Positions 1 to 8,314 of a stretch of DNA of 45,745 nt are shown piece by piece. The translations under genes were made by a program, and so were the position numbers. The DNA is from Lysinibacillus sp. (GTDB taxonomy: Bacteria; Bacillota; Bacilli; Bacillales_A; Planococcaceae), in NCBI GenBank assembly GCA_031181585.1, contig JAPSKP010000007.1, positions 25,108-70,852 of the forward strand, read 5' to 3'. The notes under the pieces are model-generated. The model did no database searches, had not been told where the DNA came from, and saw nothing but the letters and a program-made list of their open reading frames with translations. The stretch's first letter is position 1. Every line of letters starts with the position of its first letter.

Positions 1-28
1 AAAAGCCAGCGCTATGGAAGCACTGACT
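1..28 (-). terminator. Terminator of the acyl-CoA ligase gene (cut by window edge)
   Basis: Read on the minus strand, a 10-bp stem (arms at 19-28 and 4-13, two G-U pairs) with a 5-nt loop is followed by Ts that run into the window edge. It lies just after the stop codon of the ligase gene. Confidence 0.7.
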
Positions 29-42
29 TTTTATCTATCATT

Positions 43-1605
43 CTATTTTGCCGGCAGCGCGTCTTTTAAAGAACGGCGCAGAATTTTACCTGTTGAATTT
101 TTCGGCAGCTCGTCTAAAACTTCAATTGTCTTCGGCACTTTATATTTTACGATATGCTCTGCACAATAATGCTTCAGCTCGTCTGGTGCCATCGTTTTAT
201 CCTTTAATACAACATAGGCATGTACCGCTTCGCCAAAGTCAGGGTCCGGGAATCCTACTACTGCTGCTTCAATAACATTTGGATGTGTAAACAGCACTTC
301 TTCCACTTCGCGCGGATAGACATTGTAGCCCCCTACAATAATCATATCTTTTTTACGATCGACGATAAAGAAGTAGTCCTCCTCATCCTTTCGTGCAAGG
401 TCTCCTGTATAGAGCCAGCCATCACGGATCGCCATAGCTGTTTCTTCAGGCATTTTATAGTAGCCCTTCATGACGTTCGGCCCTCGAACAATGAGTTCCC
501 CAACTTCACCGACAGGGACTTCTTCGCCATTTACATCCACAACCCTATTTTCGACATTGATGATTGATTGTCCGATTGATCCAGCCTTTCGCTCCCGATC
601 TAATGGATTGAAACATGTAACTGGAGAGGCCTCTGACAGACCATATCCTTCCGAAACCCGTACATTGAATTTTTCTTCGAAATTATGAAGCAATGCAACT
701 GGTAAAGAAGCACCCCCTGAAATTGCCAGGCGGAGATGGGAAAATACTTTCGGCTCTCCCTCCTCAAATTGATAGAGGAAGTTGAACATCGTCGGTACAC
801 CTGCAAAGACTGTTGCCTTATACTCATCTGCCAGTTTGAATATTTCACCTGGGCTGAAACGTGGTGCCAATAAAAGCGTAGCGCCCTTCATCAGCGGTGC
901 ATTCACGACTACTGTGAGCGCAAATACATGGAATACAGGTAACGTTGTAATTACTCGGTCTTCTCCAGCTATTTGCAGGTAATTCCCTACATCTCTGGCA
1001 TTTGAATAAAGATTACCATGCGTTAGCATAGCACCTTTTGGATGGCCCGTTGTCCCGGAAGTATATAAAATAACGGCCGTATCATCTGTATGTACTGCAG
1101 CCGGTTCGATGGATGCAGTCGTCCCCGCCAATACATGTGTGAATAGCTTCGCCTTCTGTTTCGCTGCATCACTTAACGCAGCATATTTCTCCCCTATATC
1201 CGGTGTTGTTTCACAAATGATGTACCCTTCTACCTGCGGAAACGCTTTCATACCTATTTCTACAAGCGGCAATAACATGTCGAGTGCAATAACCGCTTTT
1301 ATATCTCCATTTTGAATGATGTATGAAATTTCATCCGGCGTATAAATCGGATTAATCGGAATGGCAGTCGCTCCCAGCCTCATCGTTGCATATAAAGAAA
1401 TGATAAAATGAGGTGTATTGCCAAGCAGCAACGCCACATGATCTCCCTTCTTTACCCCCATATCCTGCAGCGCCGCAGCAAAACGTCCTACTGTATGCTC
1501 TAACTCAGCATAGCTCGTGCCTTTCCCCATAAAATAGTACGCAATCTTTTCTGGTTGTTCGAAAGCTTGTTGTCGTATTTGTTCAACTAAATTCAATACA
1601 TCCAT
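43..1605 (-). CDS. lcfB: Long-chain fatty-acid-CoA ligase (LcfB/YhfL type)
   Basis: This enzyme activates long-chain fatty acids with ATP and CoA to acyl-CoA for beta-oxidation or lipid synthesis, and acts at the inner face of the membrane. The 520 residues match the family length. The AMP-binding loop YTSGTTGHPKG is at about 181-191, the YTGDLARKDE and DRKKDMIIVGGYNVYP motifs are at about 400-430, and the C-terminal catalytic lysine lies in PKNSTGKILRR. The ATG start follows an AAAGGGGG ribosome site. In B. subtilis yhfL sits in the same area as lplJ and yhfH, which are also found here. A FadR-like palindrome overlaps the region downstream of its promoter, so induction by acyl-CoA is likely. 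Substrate chain length cannot be read from the sequence. Confidence 0.93.
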   Translation of the reverse strand: MDVLNLVEQIRQQAFEQPEKIAYYFMGKGTSYAELEHTVGRFAAALQDMGVKKGDHVALLLGNTPHFIISLYATMRLGATAIPINPIYTPDEISYIIQNGDIKAVIALDMLLPLVEIGMKAFPQVEGYIICETTPDIGEKYAALSDAAKQKAKLFTHVLAGTTASIEPAAVHTDDTAVILYTSGTTGHPKGAMLTHGNLYSNARDVGNYLQIAGEDRVITTLPVFHVFALTVVVNAPLMKGATLLLAPRFSPGEIFKLADEYKATVFAGVPTMFNFLYQFEEGEPKVFSHLRLAISGGASLPVALLHNFEEKFNVRVSEGYGLSEASPVTCFNPLDRERKAGSIGQSIINVENRVVDVNGEEVPVGEVGELIVRGPNVMKGYYKMPEETAMAIRDGWLYTGDLARKDEEDYFFIVDRKKDMIIVGGYNVYPREVEEVLFTHPNVIEAAVVGFPDPDFGEAVHAYVVLKDKTMAPDELKHYCAEHIVKYKVPKTIEVLDELPKNSTGKILRRSLKDALPAK

Positions 1606-1620
1606 CCCCCTTTGTGCGCA

Positions 1621-1638
1621 AATGAATTTCCATTCATT
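1621..1638. promoter_or_regulatory. FadR-like operator in front of lcfB
   Basis: The 18 bases form AATGAAT-TTCC-ATTCATT, a perfect 7-bp inverted repeat around 4 bases. It sits between the -10 box and the lcfB start, where a bound repressor would block transcription. The half-site TGAATG is the core of the B. subtilis FadR (YsiA) operator. A related palindrome precedes the enoyl-CoA hydratase gene in this window. Confidence 0.6.
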
Positions 1639-1646
1639 TTCCTAAT

Positions 1647-1675
1647 ATTATAAAATAAATATATTAATAAAACAA
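1647..1675 (-). promoter_or_regulatory. lcfB promoter
   Basis: On the minus strand TTGTTT (1670-1675) and TATAAT (1647-1652) are separated by 17 bases, a sigma-A-type arrangement. The FadR-like palindrome begins about 8 bases downstream of the -10 box. Confidence 0.6.
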
Positions 1676-1745
1676 TAGAGGATTTGTATCTCATTCGTCT
1701 TTCTTGTTAAAAAATAACGTTTTTTTCTACTTTATTCACTATTGC

Positions 1746-3674
1746 TCAGTCTTTGAGATGGGCAATATAACGCCAGCGGATCATGTAAAAGTAGACAACT
1801 TGCACTATCGCAAACAGACAAAATGCAATGATGATTTCTTTTACAATAATGAGGTTAACAATATCCTTCAATACAGACTGCAGGGCGATAAATGCAAATG
1901 TGCTATGAAGCAGCGCCACTCCCCATGGCAGGAAAAACTGCGGAGCAAGGTGCCTTGTAATAAGACGCTTCTGCTCTAGATCTGTCAGTCCCATCCGTTT
2001 AAGGACAATAAATTGCTGGCGCTCCCTTTCTAGATTTGCATATAGCTTGAAATAGATAAAGCTTCCTGCCGCTAACAGGAAAACCACTACAACAAGCACT
2101 CCTACAACCGTAAACAGCGAATACGTAGCTAATATATAAGAATAATTTAACCCTGTATTCTCAAAGTAAAAAGGTAATGAATAGACAGAGTTTGTGACAT
2201 ATTCATGCGATACAATGTGCTGAATGGCCAGTCCAATATCCTTCGCTTCTATCCAGTGAGGAATATCGAATGCAAATAAGTGATAGGCTGGCGGCTCACC
2301 CTCGACTGCCAACGGGTTTACTAAACGGTCAAAATCCTCGTCACTGATGATGATGGAATTCCGGCTAACAATCGATGTAGGGAAGATAATTTCAGGATAT
2401 ACACGATCAATTGTGATCGGTAAATTATTCTCCGTCAGCACTGTCTCTACAGTAACATCCTCCAAGTTTTTTATGGACTCATCTGAATAAGGAATGAACA
2501 TTCCCTCTCCCGGATTCATTCTTATAAGCGGCAAGCCATAAGAAAACAGCATCCGGTTAATATCTGTCTCCCTGAATATTTCCACTTCATTCGATGTTGC
2601 CAAAGAGGTCTGTTTAATAACCTCGAACCGTGTGATATGGTAAGAAAATCCCTGTTCTTCAAGCTCCGATATAATACTCAATACATGCTCTGTTTCATAA
2701 GGATTATCCACATGTCCTTTGTAAACAATGCCCAAAGGATTCAATTTGTCGTACTGGGCAGTGTAGGAGGAAAGAGCAGCAAGAAGCACCACACAGAGCA
2801 TAGCCAGCATCGAAACGATGGCCACCACAAAGAACATTTTTGCATTTTGACGCATTGTGTACAGTTGTTCTGCAACTGACAGCATACGTGCTTTATGCCA
2901 GTAAAACGACTTTTGGCGTTTCAATAAATCTAATAGCAGAAAGACCGAGTCCGTAAAGAAATAAAATGTACCGAACGCTACAAAAATCGGGATAAGCAAT
3001 GTAAAGGTAAATAAAGTTGTCTTTGATGTAATAAGCGCCAGCATATAGCCGACTAAAATAAGTACAATTCCTAAAAAAGCGCGGCGCTTGGAATACTGGT
3101 CTGAAACGTCCATAGACTGCCTCTTTAATAAATCGTTCAGCTTTGGATCAGGCCTATACATGACACTGCCGAATGAAATAATGACAAATGCACCCATAAA
3201 AACGGAAAAGGTTAATAAGAACGGGGCCCACGAAACATACAACGGCAAATCTTCAAGCCCTAAAATTTCACGGATTACCATAAAGAAAAATTTCGAAAAA
3301 GCAAAGCCGAAAAGAATGCCGCTCATACTAGAAAGCAAACCAATAATCATTGTCTCCAGAAACACAAGCTTATTGAGCTGCCGCCTCTCCATGCCCAAAT
3401 GCAGGAGGATAGCAAATTCTTTCGAACGCGCCTCTAAAAAGGCTTTCATCGAATAAAAAATAAAGAACCAAGAAAACAATACGAGAATGATTTCTGCAAT
3501 AACCATCCCGACGATGGAGACTTCTCCAATGAATCCACTTTCCATTTCCGGATGGAACATAAGCATGGAATAGAGGAAAAATACGAAGACAGAGAAGAAA
3601 CTGGCCATGAAAAAAGCAGCATAATTTCGGAAGTTACGAAAGACATTACGGTAAGCGAATTGACGAAAAGTCAC
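1746..3674 (-). CDS. Bce-type ABC transporter permease
   Basis: This is the membrane subunit of a peptide-antibiotic detoxification and sensing transporter (FtsX/MacB-like, BceB family). About 642 residues carry an N-terminal group of membrane segments, a large extracytoplasmic domain (roughly 310-520) between two later segments, and a C-terminal three-helix group, which is the BceB layout. A TTG at 3677 and a GTG at 3674 are adjacent; the AGGAGG at 3683-3688 is 8 bases from the GTG, so GTG is preferred. The start overlaps the end of the ATPase gene by about 29 bases, implying coupled translation. It works with the ATPase, and the complex should pass drug-load information to the adjacent kinase. 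The actual antibiotic is unknown. Confidence 0.9.
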   Translation of the reverse strand: MTFRQFAYRNVFRNFRNYAAFFMASFFSVFVFFLYSMLMFHPEMESGFIGEVSIVGMVIAEIILVLFSWFFIFYSMKAFLEARSKEFAILLHLGMERRQLNKLVFLETMIIGLLSSMSGILFGFAFSKFFFMVIREILGLEDLPLYVSWAPFLLTFSVFMGAFVIISFGSVMYRPDPKLNDLLKRQSMDVSDQYSKRRAFLGIVLILVGYMLALITSKTTLFTFTLLIPIFVAFGTFYFFTDSVFLLLDLLKRQKSFYWHKARMLSVAEQLYTMRQNAKMFFVVAIVSMLAMLCVVLLAALSSYTAQYDKLNPLGIVYKGHVDNPYETEHVLSIISELEEQGFSYHITRFEVIKQTSLATSNEVEIFRETDINRMLFSYGLPLIRMNPGEGMFIPYSDESIKNLEDVTVETVLTENNLPITIDRVYPEIIFPTSIVSRNSIIISDEDFDRLVNPLAVEGEPPAYHLFAFDIPHWIEAKDIGLAIQHIVSHEYVTNSVYSLPFYFENTGLNYSYILATYSLFTVVGVLVVVVFLLAAGSFIYFKLYANLERERQQFIVLKRMGLTDLEQKRLITRHLAPQFFLPWGVALLHSTFAFIALQSVLKDIVNLIIVKEIIIAFCLFAIVQVVYFYMIRWRYIAHLKD

Positions 3675-4419
3675 CAACTTGTCCTCCTAATAAGCTAAGT
3701 ACGTTTAAAATCCGCTGGAAAAATGCCTGTCTGCGGTCATCTCTATAAACTTCGTTAAAAAATTCTCCATCTTTAATAAATAACACGCGGTCACAATAGC
3801 TCGCGGCGATCGGATCATGCGTTACCATAACAATAGTCGCAGTCTTTTCCCTATTCATTTTTGATAACAGCTCCAGTACCTCACGGGAGGCGTTCGAATC
3901 TAGGTTGCCCGTCGGTTCATCAGCTAATATAAGAGACGGTTCATGAATCAGGGCGCGCGCAATCGCTGTACGCTGAGCCTGTCCTCCTGAAATCTCATTC
4001 GGACGTTTTTCTAATATATTTTGCAAATCGAGTTTATCCGCTAGTGCTGTAAGACGTTCCTCCATCATGGCGACAGGCTTTTCATCCAACGTCAATGGAA
4101 GAATAATATTCTCCTCTACTGTCAGCATCGGCAGCAAATTGAAATCCTGAAAGATAAACCCCAGCTGACGTCTGCGAAAATACGCCAGCTCCGTACTATT
4201 AAGGCTTTGCGGGCGCATCCCATTAAAAATAATCTCACCTGTAGTAGGCGTATCAATCATCGAGATTAAATTAAGCAGCGTCGTCTTTCCGCTGCCTGAC
4301 GGTCCCATTACTGCTAGAAATTCACCCTCGTTTACCTCGAAGCTTAGTTGATTTAAAGCCCTCGTCGTTACTTTTCCTTCGTATACTTTTGTTACTTCAT
4401 TGATGTTTAATATTGACAT
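3646..4419 (-). CDS. Bce-type ABC transporter ATP-binding protein
   Basis: This is the ATPase subunit that drives the neighbouring permease. In the 257-residue protein, Walker A GPSGSGKTT is at 39-47, the Q-loop glutamine at 91, the ISGGQ signature at 143-147, Walker B LILADEP at 163-169 and the switch histidine at 201. The family is MacB/LolD/BceA. An upstream ATG at 4479 lacks a ribosome site; the ATG at 4419 follows AAGGAGATAC and begins MSILNINEV, as in relatives. The gene is 10 bases after the small unknown gene and overlaps the permease gene, so it belongs to one operon with the regulator and kinase. Confidence 0.94.
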   Translation of the reverse strand: MSILNINEVTKVYEGKVTTRALNQLSFEVNEGEFLAVMGPSGSGKTTLLNLISMIDTPTTGEIIFNGMRPQSLNSTELAYFRRRQLGFIFQDFNLLPMLTVEENIILPLTLDEKPVAMMEERLTALADKLDLQNILEKRPNEISGGQAQRTAIARALIHEPSLILADEPTGNLDSNASREVLELLSKMNREKTATIVMVTHDPIAASYCDRVLFIKDGEFFNEVYRDDRRQAFFQRILNVLSLLGGQVGDFSSIRLP

Positions 4420-4429
4420 AGTATCTCCT

Positions 4430-4864
4430 TTACCTAGATGAAATCGGCAGCTCGAGGATCCATGGAAGTACTGCCTCAAAGCTAATTTCTACTATCTCTC
4501 CAGTCATCCCATCAGGCACTGCTTCCATTTCCTGCGTCATGGAAAAGCAATAGTCTCCCGCCACAATATCCCATCCATCCAGCTCTCCTTCAAGATGTTT
4601 CCCGTACAGATGATAGCTTCCTGTATACATCATCATCGTGCCGTCCTCCACTGCATGATAGGATAGGTCGCTTGGTTTGAGCATATCAATACCGAGTAAA
4701 TCGAAAAAAGCCTGCACCTCTATATCTGCAAAGCTGCTCACCTGTATATAATTCAGCCACGGCATGGCTTCATTCCGATAGTTCACCTGCGCATACAATG
4801 CCTTTGTTTTTGGGACATCAACGAATAATTTCCATTCCCCTATCTGTACATGTTCCACTTGCAT
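4430..4864 (-). CDS. Unknown protein inside the Bce-type operon
   Basis: A 144-residue soluble-looking protein with no signal peptide or membrane segment. I do not recognise its family. It is rich in aromatic and acidic residues, has the run DGTMMMYTGSYHLYGK in the middle and ends in ISSR. It lies 4 bases after the kinase stop and 10 bases before the ATPase start, so it is co-transcribed and probably linked to peptide sensing or export. The ATG at 4864 touches its AGGGGG ribosome site; a GTG at 4858 would have better spacing (6 bases), so the real protein may be two residues shorter. Typical Bce modules have no gene here. Confidence 0.75.
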   Translation of the reverse strand: MQVEHVQIGEWKLFVDVPKTKALYAQVNYRNEAMPWLNYIQVSSFADIEVQAFFDLLGIDMLKPSDLSYHAVEDGTMMMYTGSYHLYGKHLEGELDGWDIVAGDYCFSMTQEMEAVPDGMTGEIVEISFEAVLPWILELPISSR

Positions 4865-4868
4865 CCCC

Positions 4869-5855
4869 CTAGTGTTGAAAAATTACTTTAACTGTCGTAC
4901 CGACACCCACCTCAGACTCGATAATGAGTTCGTGACCTAATTTTGTACATATCTCCTGTGCGATATAAAGCCCCATACCTGTCGATTCCCCGGTTTTACG
5001 GCCATTTTCCCCTGTGAAAAATGGCTTTGTGACACGAGACAGGTCAGATTTTGGGATACCGATTCCTTGATCAGCTACACAAAGCACAACACTATCCCCC
5101 TGCTTTATAACCTTGATGAAAATTTTCTTATTTTCCTCAAATGTGTATTTCACAGCGTTTGTAATAAACTGCATGACAACAAACTTCAGCCATTTCGAGT
5201 CACTCATAACGAGCGTATCTTCTTCCATTTCAACTTCAGGGAACACACGATTCGTAATAAATAAACGTTTATTTTCATTAATAGTAGACGTGACAAGCTG
5301 CTTTAAGTTCACCTGCTCGACCTGGAGATCCTCTTGGAAATTTTCAAGCCTTGCATTCATTAAAACCATCTCAAGACCTCTCTTCAGCCGCTCCACTTCT
5401 TCCTGCACGCTGCGTTTATCAAGCTCATCCTCTTGAAGAAGCAGCTCCAATACAGATACAGGGGTCTTCATTTGATGAATCCACTGATTTGTAAACTTGT
5501 ACTGTCTTGTCTGCCGGGCATAGAGCGCCTGCACCTCATACTGATACAATTTGTACAATTCATGCATGTACTCTTCTGTCTGGTAATATTCGATTGTTTT
5601 TGCATTCTTCTGAAGTGCATCATCCATCTGCTTTGGAAGCTCGGCAATTTTTTTTAAATAGCGTCTTCTCAGCATGTACCTTATCGTAAGAAAAGAAACA
5701 ATCAATACAAGGCTCATCACAATTGAATAGAGGGCCGTTTCAAAGTTGCGAAAGCCTTCTAGCCAATACAGCATTAAAATGAACAATACGAGAAACACTT
5801 GAAAAATGACATAGGATAAATGTTCAGTAATAAATATCTTTAATCCCGCTCCCAT
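4869..5855 (-). CDS. Intramembrane-sensing histidine kinase (BceS type)
   Basis: This kinase autophosphorylates and signals to the adjacent response regulator when its ABC transporter handles a peptide antibiotic. Two membrane helices (about 12-31 and 38-58) are joined by a very short loop, so there is no extracellular sensor, the hallmark of BceS-type kinases. The phospho-acceptor region reads WIHQMKTP with His127. ATP-binding motifs are N233 in FITNAVKYT, DQGIGIP at 262-268 and STGMGLY at about 291-297. The 328-residue length fits the family. Its ATG overlaps the regulator stop codon by one base (TAATG). Confidence 0.93.
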   Translation of the reverse strand: MGAGLKIFITEHLSYVIFQVFLVLFILMLYWLEGFRNFETALYSIVMSLVLIVSFLTIRYMLRRRYLKKIAELPKQMDDALQKNAKTIEYYQTEEYMHELYKLYQYEVQALYARQTRQYKFTNQWIHQMKTPVSVLELLLQEDELDKRSVQEEVERLKRGLEMVLMNARLENFQEDLQVEQVNLKQLVTSTINENKRLFITNRVFPEVEMEEDTLVMSDSKWLKFVVMQFITNAVKYTFEENKKIFIKVIKQGDSVVLCVADQGIGIPKSDLSRVTKPFFTGENGRKTGESTGMGLYIAQEICTKLGHELIIESEVGVGTTVKVIFQH

Positions 5856-6559
5856 TACATTTCCTCCGCGCTTAAAATAAAGCGATAGCCGGCACCTCGT
5901 ACGGTTTCAATACAAGAGACAATTCCATAATCCGCTAATTTCTTTCGTACACGCGTCATATTCACATTTAACGTATTTTCATCTACAAAGGCTTGATCAT
6001 CCCAAAGTTGTTCGAGCAGCTGATCCCGTGAAACGACTTTCGGTGCATTGCCCATTAGTAAATCCAGGATGATGCACTCTTTTTTCTGAAGGGGGATGAC
6101 CATATCCTTTAGGTGAAGCTCCATTCGCTCTAAATGTAATGTCAGCTGCCCCTGCTTGATCGTCCGCTCCCCTTGCTTTGGTGCATACTCACCATAAGTA
6201 CGCCGCAGATGGCTGCGAATCTTTGCTAGAACAATCTCATAATTAAATGGTTTTGTGATAAAGTCATCACCGCCATTTTCTAGAGCAAAAATCTGGTCCA
6301 TTTCACCCGAACGAGCTGAAATGAATAAAATCGGGCACTTGGTCTGCTGTCGTAACTGCCTGCACCAATAGTAGCCATCGTATGTAGGCAGATTGATATC
6401 TAATAGTACGATATGGGGGTCAAACCGTTTACACTCTTCTATAATTGCTTCGAAATTTTCGACGATTGCAACTTCATACTGATATTTACGTAAAGTCTCT
6501 GCAAGCAACGAGGCGATTTTCATATCGTCCTCCACTATATAAATACGGTGTTTTTCCAT
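5855..6559 (-). CDS. OmpR-family response regulator (BceR type)
   Basis: The 234-residue regulator has a receiver domain with Asp11/Asp12, the phosphorylated Asp54 in LLDINLP, Ser81 and Lys103 (KPF), followed by a winged-helix DNA-binding domain ending in GAGYRF. It should activate the transporter genes of its own operon after phosphorylation by the following kinase. The ATG follows GAGGTGACAA. It is the first gene of a five-gene minus-strand operon, and its promoter lies within the lplJ terminator. I did not find a clear BceR-type inverted repeat upstream, so autoregulation is unproven. Confidence 0.93.
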   Translation of the reverse strand: MEKHRIYIVEDDMKIASLLAETLRKYQYEVAIVENFEAIIEECKRFDPHIVLLDINLPTYDGYYWCRQLRQQTKCPILFISARSGEMDQIFALENGGDDFITKPFNYEIVLAKIRSHLRRTYGEYAPKQGERTIKQGQLTLHLERMELHLKDMVIPLQKKECIILDLLMGNAPKVVSRDQLLEQLWDDQAFVDENTLNVNMTRVRKKLADYGIVSCIETVRGAGYRFILSAEEM

Positions 6560-6598
6560 TTTGTCACCTCTTTACTCCTTAAAAATAACTACTCCTTT

Positions 6599-6627
6599 AT
6601 TTTACATGAAAAAATGACCCTCCTCAA
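6599..6627 (-). promoter_or_regulatory. Promoter of the Bce-type operon
   Basis: On the minus strand TTGAGG (6622-6627) and TAAAAT (6599-6604) are spaced by exactly 17 bases. The -35 box lies inside the hairpin that terminates lplJ. Confidence 0.5.
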
Positions 6628-6645
6628 AAACTTTAGGAAGGTCAT
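6614..6645 (-). terminator. lplJ terminator
   Basis: ATGACC-TTCCT pairs with AGGAGGGTCAT around an A/T-rich loop, followed on the minus strand by six Ts. It separates lplJ from the Bce-type operon. Confidence 0.8.
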
Positions 6646-6654
6646 CTGCCATAA

Positions 6655-7647
6655 TTAATAAATTAATTGTAAAAATTCGTCTTTTGTTACACCGCCAAAG
6701 TATTTTGGAATGTCTATTGGAGAAAGCACTTCGCTGATTGCTGCACGTTCATACTTTGTTCCAACAAGCAGCTCCTGTACTTCAGCCACATCGCCCACTC
6801 CAAAGAAGTCACCGAAAATTGTTGCCTCTTCGATGATCCCCTTGTGTACTTCCAGACGGATATCGATGCTGCCTGACGGGAATCTGTGCTGTTTTTGAAT
6901 ATTAAAGCGCGGTGATTTGCCATAGTTCCATTCCCACTTCTGATAACGCTCCTCGGACAGCTTATAGATATTTTCCCAATCTTGTTCCGTCAGCTCGTAA
7001 TACTGGATATGTTCCTCTCCGCCAAAAATAGATCTCAAAATTTCCATACGGAATTCTTCAACTGTCATCGGTTCCTTCAGGAATTCAGAAATATTGGCCA
7101 CACGGGAACGGATAGACTTAATTCCCTTTGATTCAATCTTGTCCTTTTTCACCTTTAATGCTGATACAACGGCATCAATTTCTGTATCGAACATCAGGGT
7201 TCCATGCGAAAACATACGTCCCTTTGTAGCGAACTGGGCATTTCCGGAGACTTTGCGCCCTTCCGCTAAAATGTCATTACGACCGGACAATTCAGCATTA
7301 ACGCCAAGTTTCGCTAATGCATCCACCACAGGCTGAGTGAACTTTTTATAGTTATGGAAGCTGTTCCCGTCATCCTTTGTCAGGAAGCTGAAATTTAAGT
7401 TTCCAAGGTCATGATATACAGCTCCTCCCCCCGAAAGGCGACGAACGACAATCACACCGTTCTCTTCCACATAATCCGTATTAATTTCTTCAATAGTGTT
7501 TTGGTTTTTGCCGATGATGATGGATGGTTGGTTTATATAAAAAAGAAGAAAATCGTCTTTTTCAATATCCATATGTTTCAGCACATACTCTTCAATTGCC
7601 AGGTTGATGCGTGGATCGGTAATGCCTTTATTATCGATGAAATACAT
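6655..7647 (-). CDS. lplJ: Lipoate-protein ligase
   Basis: This ligase activates free lipoate (or octanoate) with ATP and attaches it to lipoyl domains of 2-oxoacid dehydrogenases and GcvH in the cytoplasm. The 330-residue protein carries RRLSGGGAVYHD at 69-80 and the catalytic-lysine motif GRKVSGNAQ at 130-138 (Lys132), followed by the LplA-type C-terminal domain. The length matches B. subtilis LplJ (YhfJ). The ATG follows a GAAGGAG site. It is transcribed divergently from yhfH, the same neighbour as in B. subtilis. Confidence 0.95.
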   Translation of the reverse strand: MYFIDNKGITDPRINLAIEEYVLKHMDIEKDDFLLFYINQPSIIIGKNQNTIEEINTDYVEENGVIVVRRLSGGGAVYHDLGNLNFSFLTKDDGNSFHNYKKFTQPVVDALAKLGVNAELSGRNDILAEGRKVSGNAQFATKGRMFSHGTLMFDTEIDAVVSALKVKKDKIESKGIKSIRSRVANISEFLKEPMTVEEFRMEILRSIFGGEEHIQYYELTEQDWENIYKLSEERYQKWEWNYGKSPRFNIQKQHRFPSGSIDIRLEVHKGIIEEATIFGDFFGVGDVAEVQELLVGTKYERAAISEVLSPIDIPKYFGGVTKDEFLQLIY

Positions 7648-7701
7648 CTATTTCACTCCTTCACAAAATGTACATAAATATTTTAACCTAAATTCACACT
7701 T

Positions 7702-7730
7702 TTGTGTTGACGAACATAAACTGTTATAAT
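7702..7730 (+). promoter_or_regulatory. yhfH promoter
   Basis: TTGTGT (7702-7707) and a perfect TATAAT (7725-7730) are spaced by 17 bases. The -35 box overlaps the small inverted repeat ACAC-TTTT-GTGT that lies between the divergent yhfH and lplJ genes. Confidence 0.7.
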
Positions 7731-7787
7731 ACAATGAATACAATCAAAACAGTAATATAACAGATGATGAAAAGGAGGCTATCCACA

Positions 7788-7913
7788 ATGTTAGAAAATG
7801 TAGTTGAATTTTTCAAAAACCTACCCGACAAAGTTTGTGTTCAATGCGGTGATAAGATTGAGGAACAAAGCGAATGCTACAGCAACAATTGTGAGAAATG
7901 CAACACTCTTTAA
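7788..7913 (+). CDS. yhfH: YhfH family small zinc-ribbon-like protein
   Basis: A 41-residue protein starting MLENVVEFFKNLPDK and carrying CVQC (Cys17, Cys20), Cys30 and CEKC (Cys35, Cys38), the pattern of the uncharacterised YhfH family. The cysteine pairs could bind a metal; this is inference. A strong AAAGGAGG site lies 8 bases before the ATG, a good promoter lies upstream and a strong terminator downstream, so it is a single-gene unit. The lplJ neighbour matches B. subtilis. The function is unknown. Confidence 0.88.
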   Translation: MLENVVEFFKNLPDKVCVQCGDKIEEQSECYSNNCEKCNTL

Positions 7914-7990
7914 TTCACAGTATATTGCTGATTGACGCTTCACTTTATGATTCTATAACACTATAAAGTTATTGCTTACACACCCATCAG

Positions 7991-8030
7991 ACGTCCGGGT
8001 CCGCTCAATACCCGGACGTTTTTTCTTTTT
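7991..8030 (+). terminator. yhfH terminator
   Basis: A perfect 10-bp stem (ACGTCCGGGT at 7991-8000 with ACCCGGACGT at 8010-8019) is followed by a long T-run. Confidence 0.92.
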
Positions 8031-8072
8031 GATTCCAGGTGATTAGAAAATGGTCCACCTTCAAAAATCCAT

Positions 8073-8117
8073 AAAAAAAGTGTATTAGTACAGCACTGTA
8101 CTAATACACTTTTTTTT
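8073..8117. terminator. Bidirectional terminator
   Basis: A perfect 14-bp stem (8080-8093 with 8096-8109) is flanked by seven As on the left and eight Ts on the right, so it can end transcription from both sides: yhfH from the left, the two-lipoprotein operon from the right. Confidence 0.88.
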
Positions 8118-8314
8118 ATTTACGATTCCATCAGTTTTGAATACTTTCGTTTGTATAAGCGTACACAGGAGATAAACTTTATCATGACCATACGCCATCT
8201 AGATTTACAATCGTCAAGCAGTTTTCATACCATTCTCTTTCTATAGGAAATGATAGGACGGATTGCTTTCATATCATACATTTTCAGCATAAAGCCATGG
8301 AACACTTACACCAA

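Larger units (their letters stand above)
7914..8314. other. Gene-free stretch holding two terminators
   Basis: Between yhfH and the YtkA-like lipoprotein gene there are two strong hairpins (7991-8030 and 8073-8117). The rest, 8118-8314, shows no convincing gene; the longest ribosome-site-preceded reading frame is about 20 codons. Confidence 0.6.

Noticed and set aside
8179-8241. Twenty-codon frame after AGGAGATAAACTTTATC
   Set aside because: Too short, poor spacing, and no supporting family or promoter.
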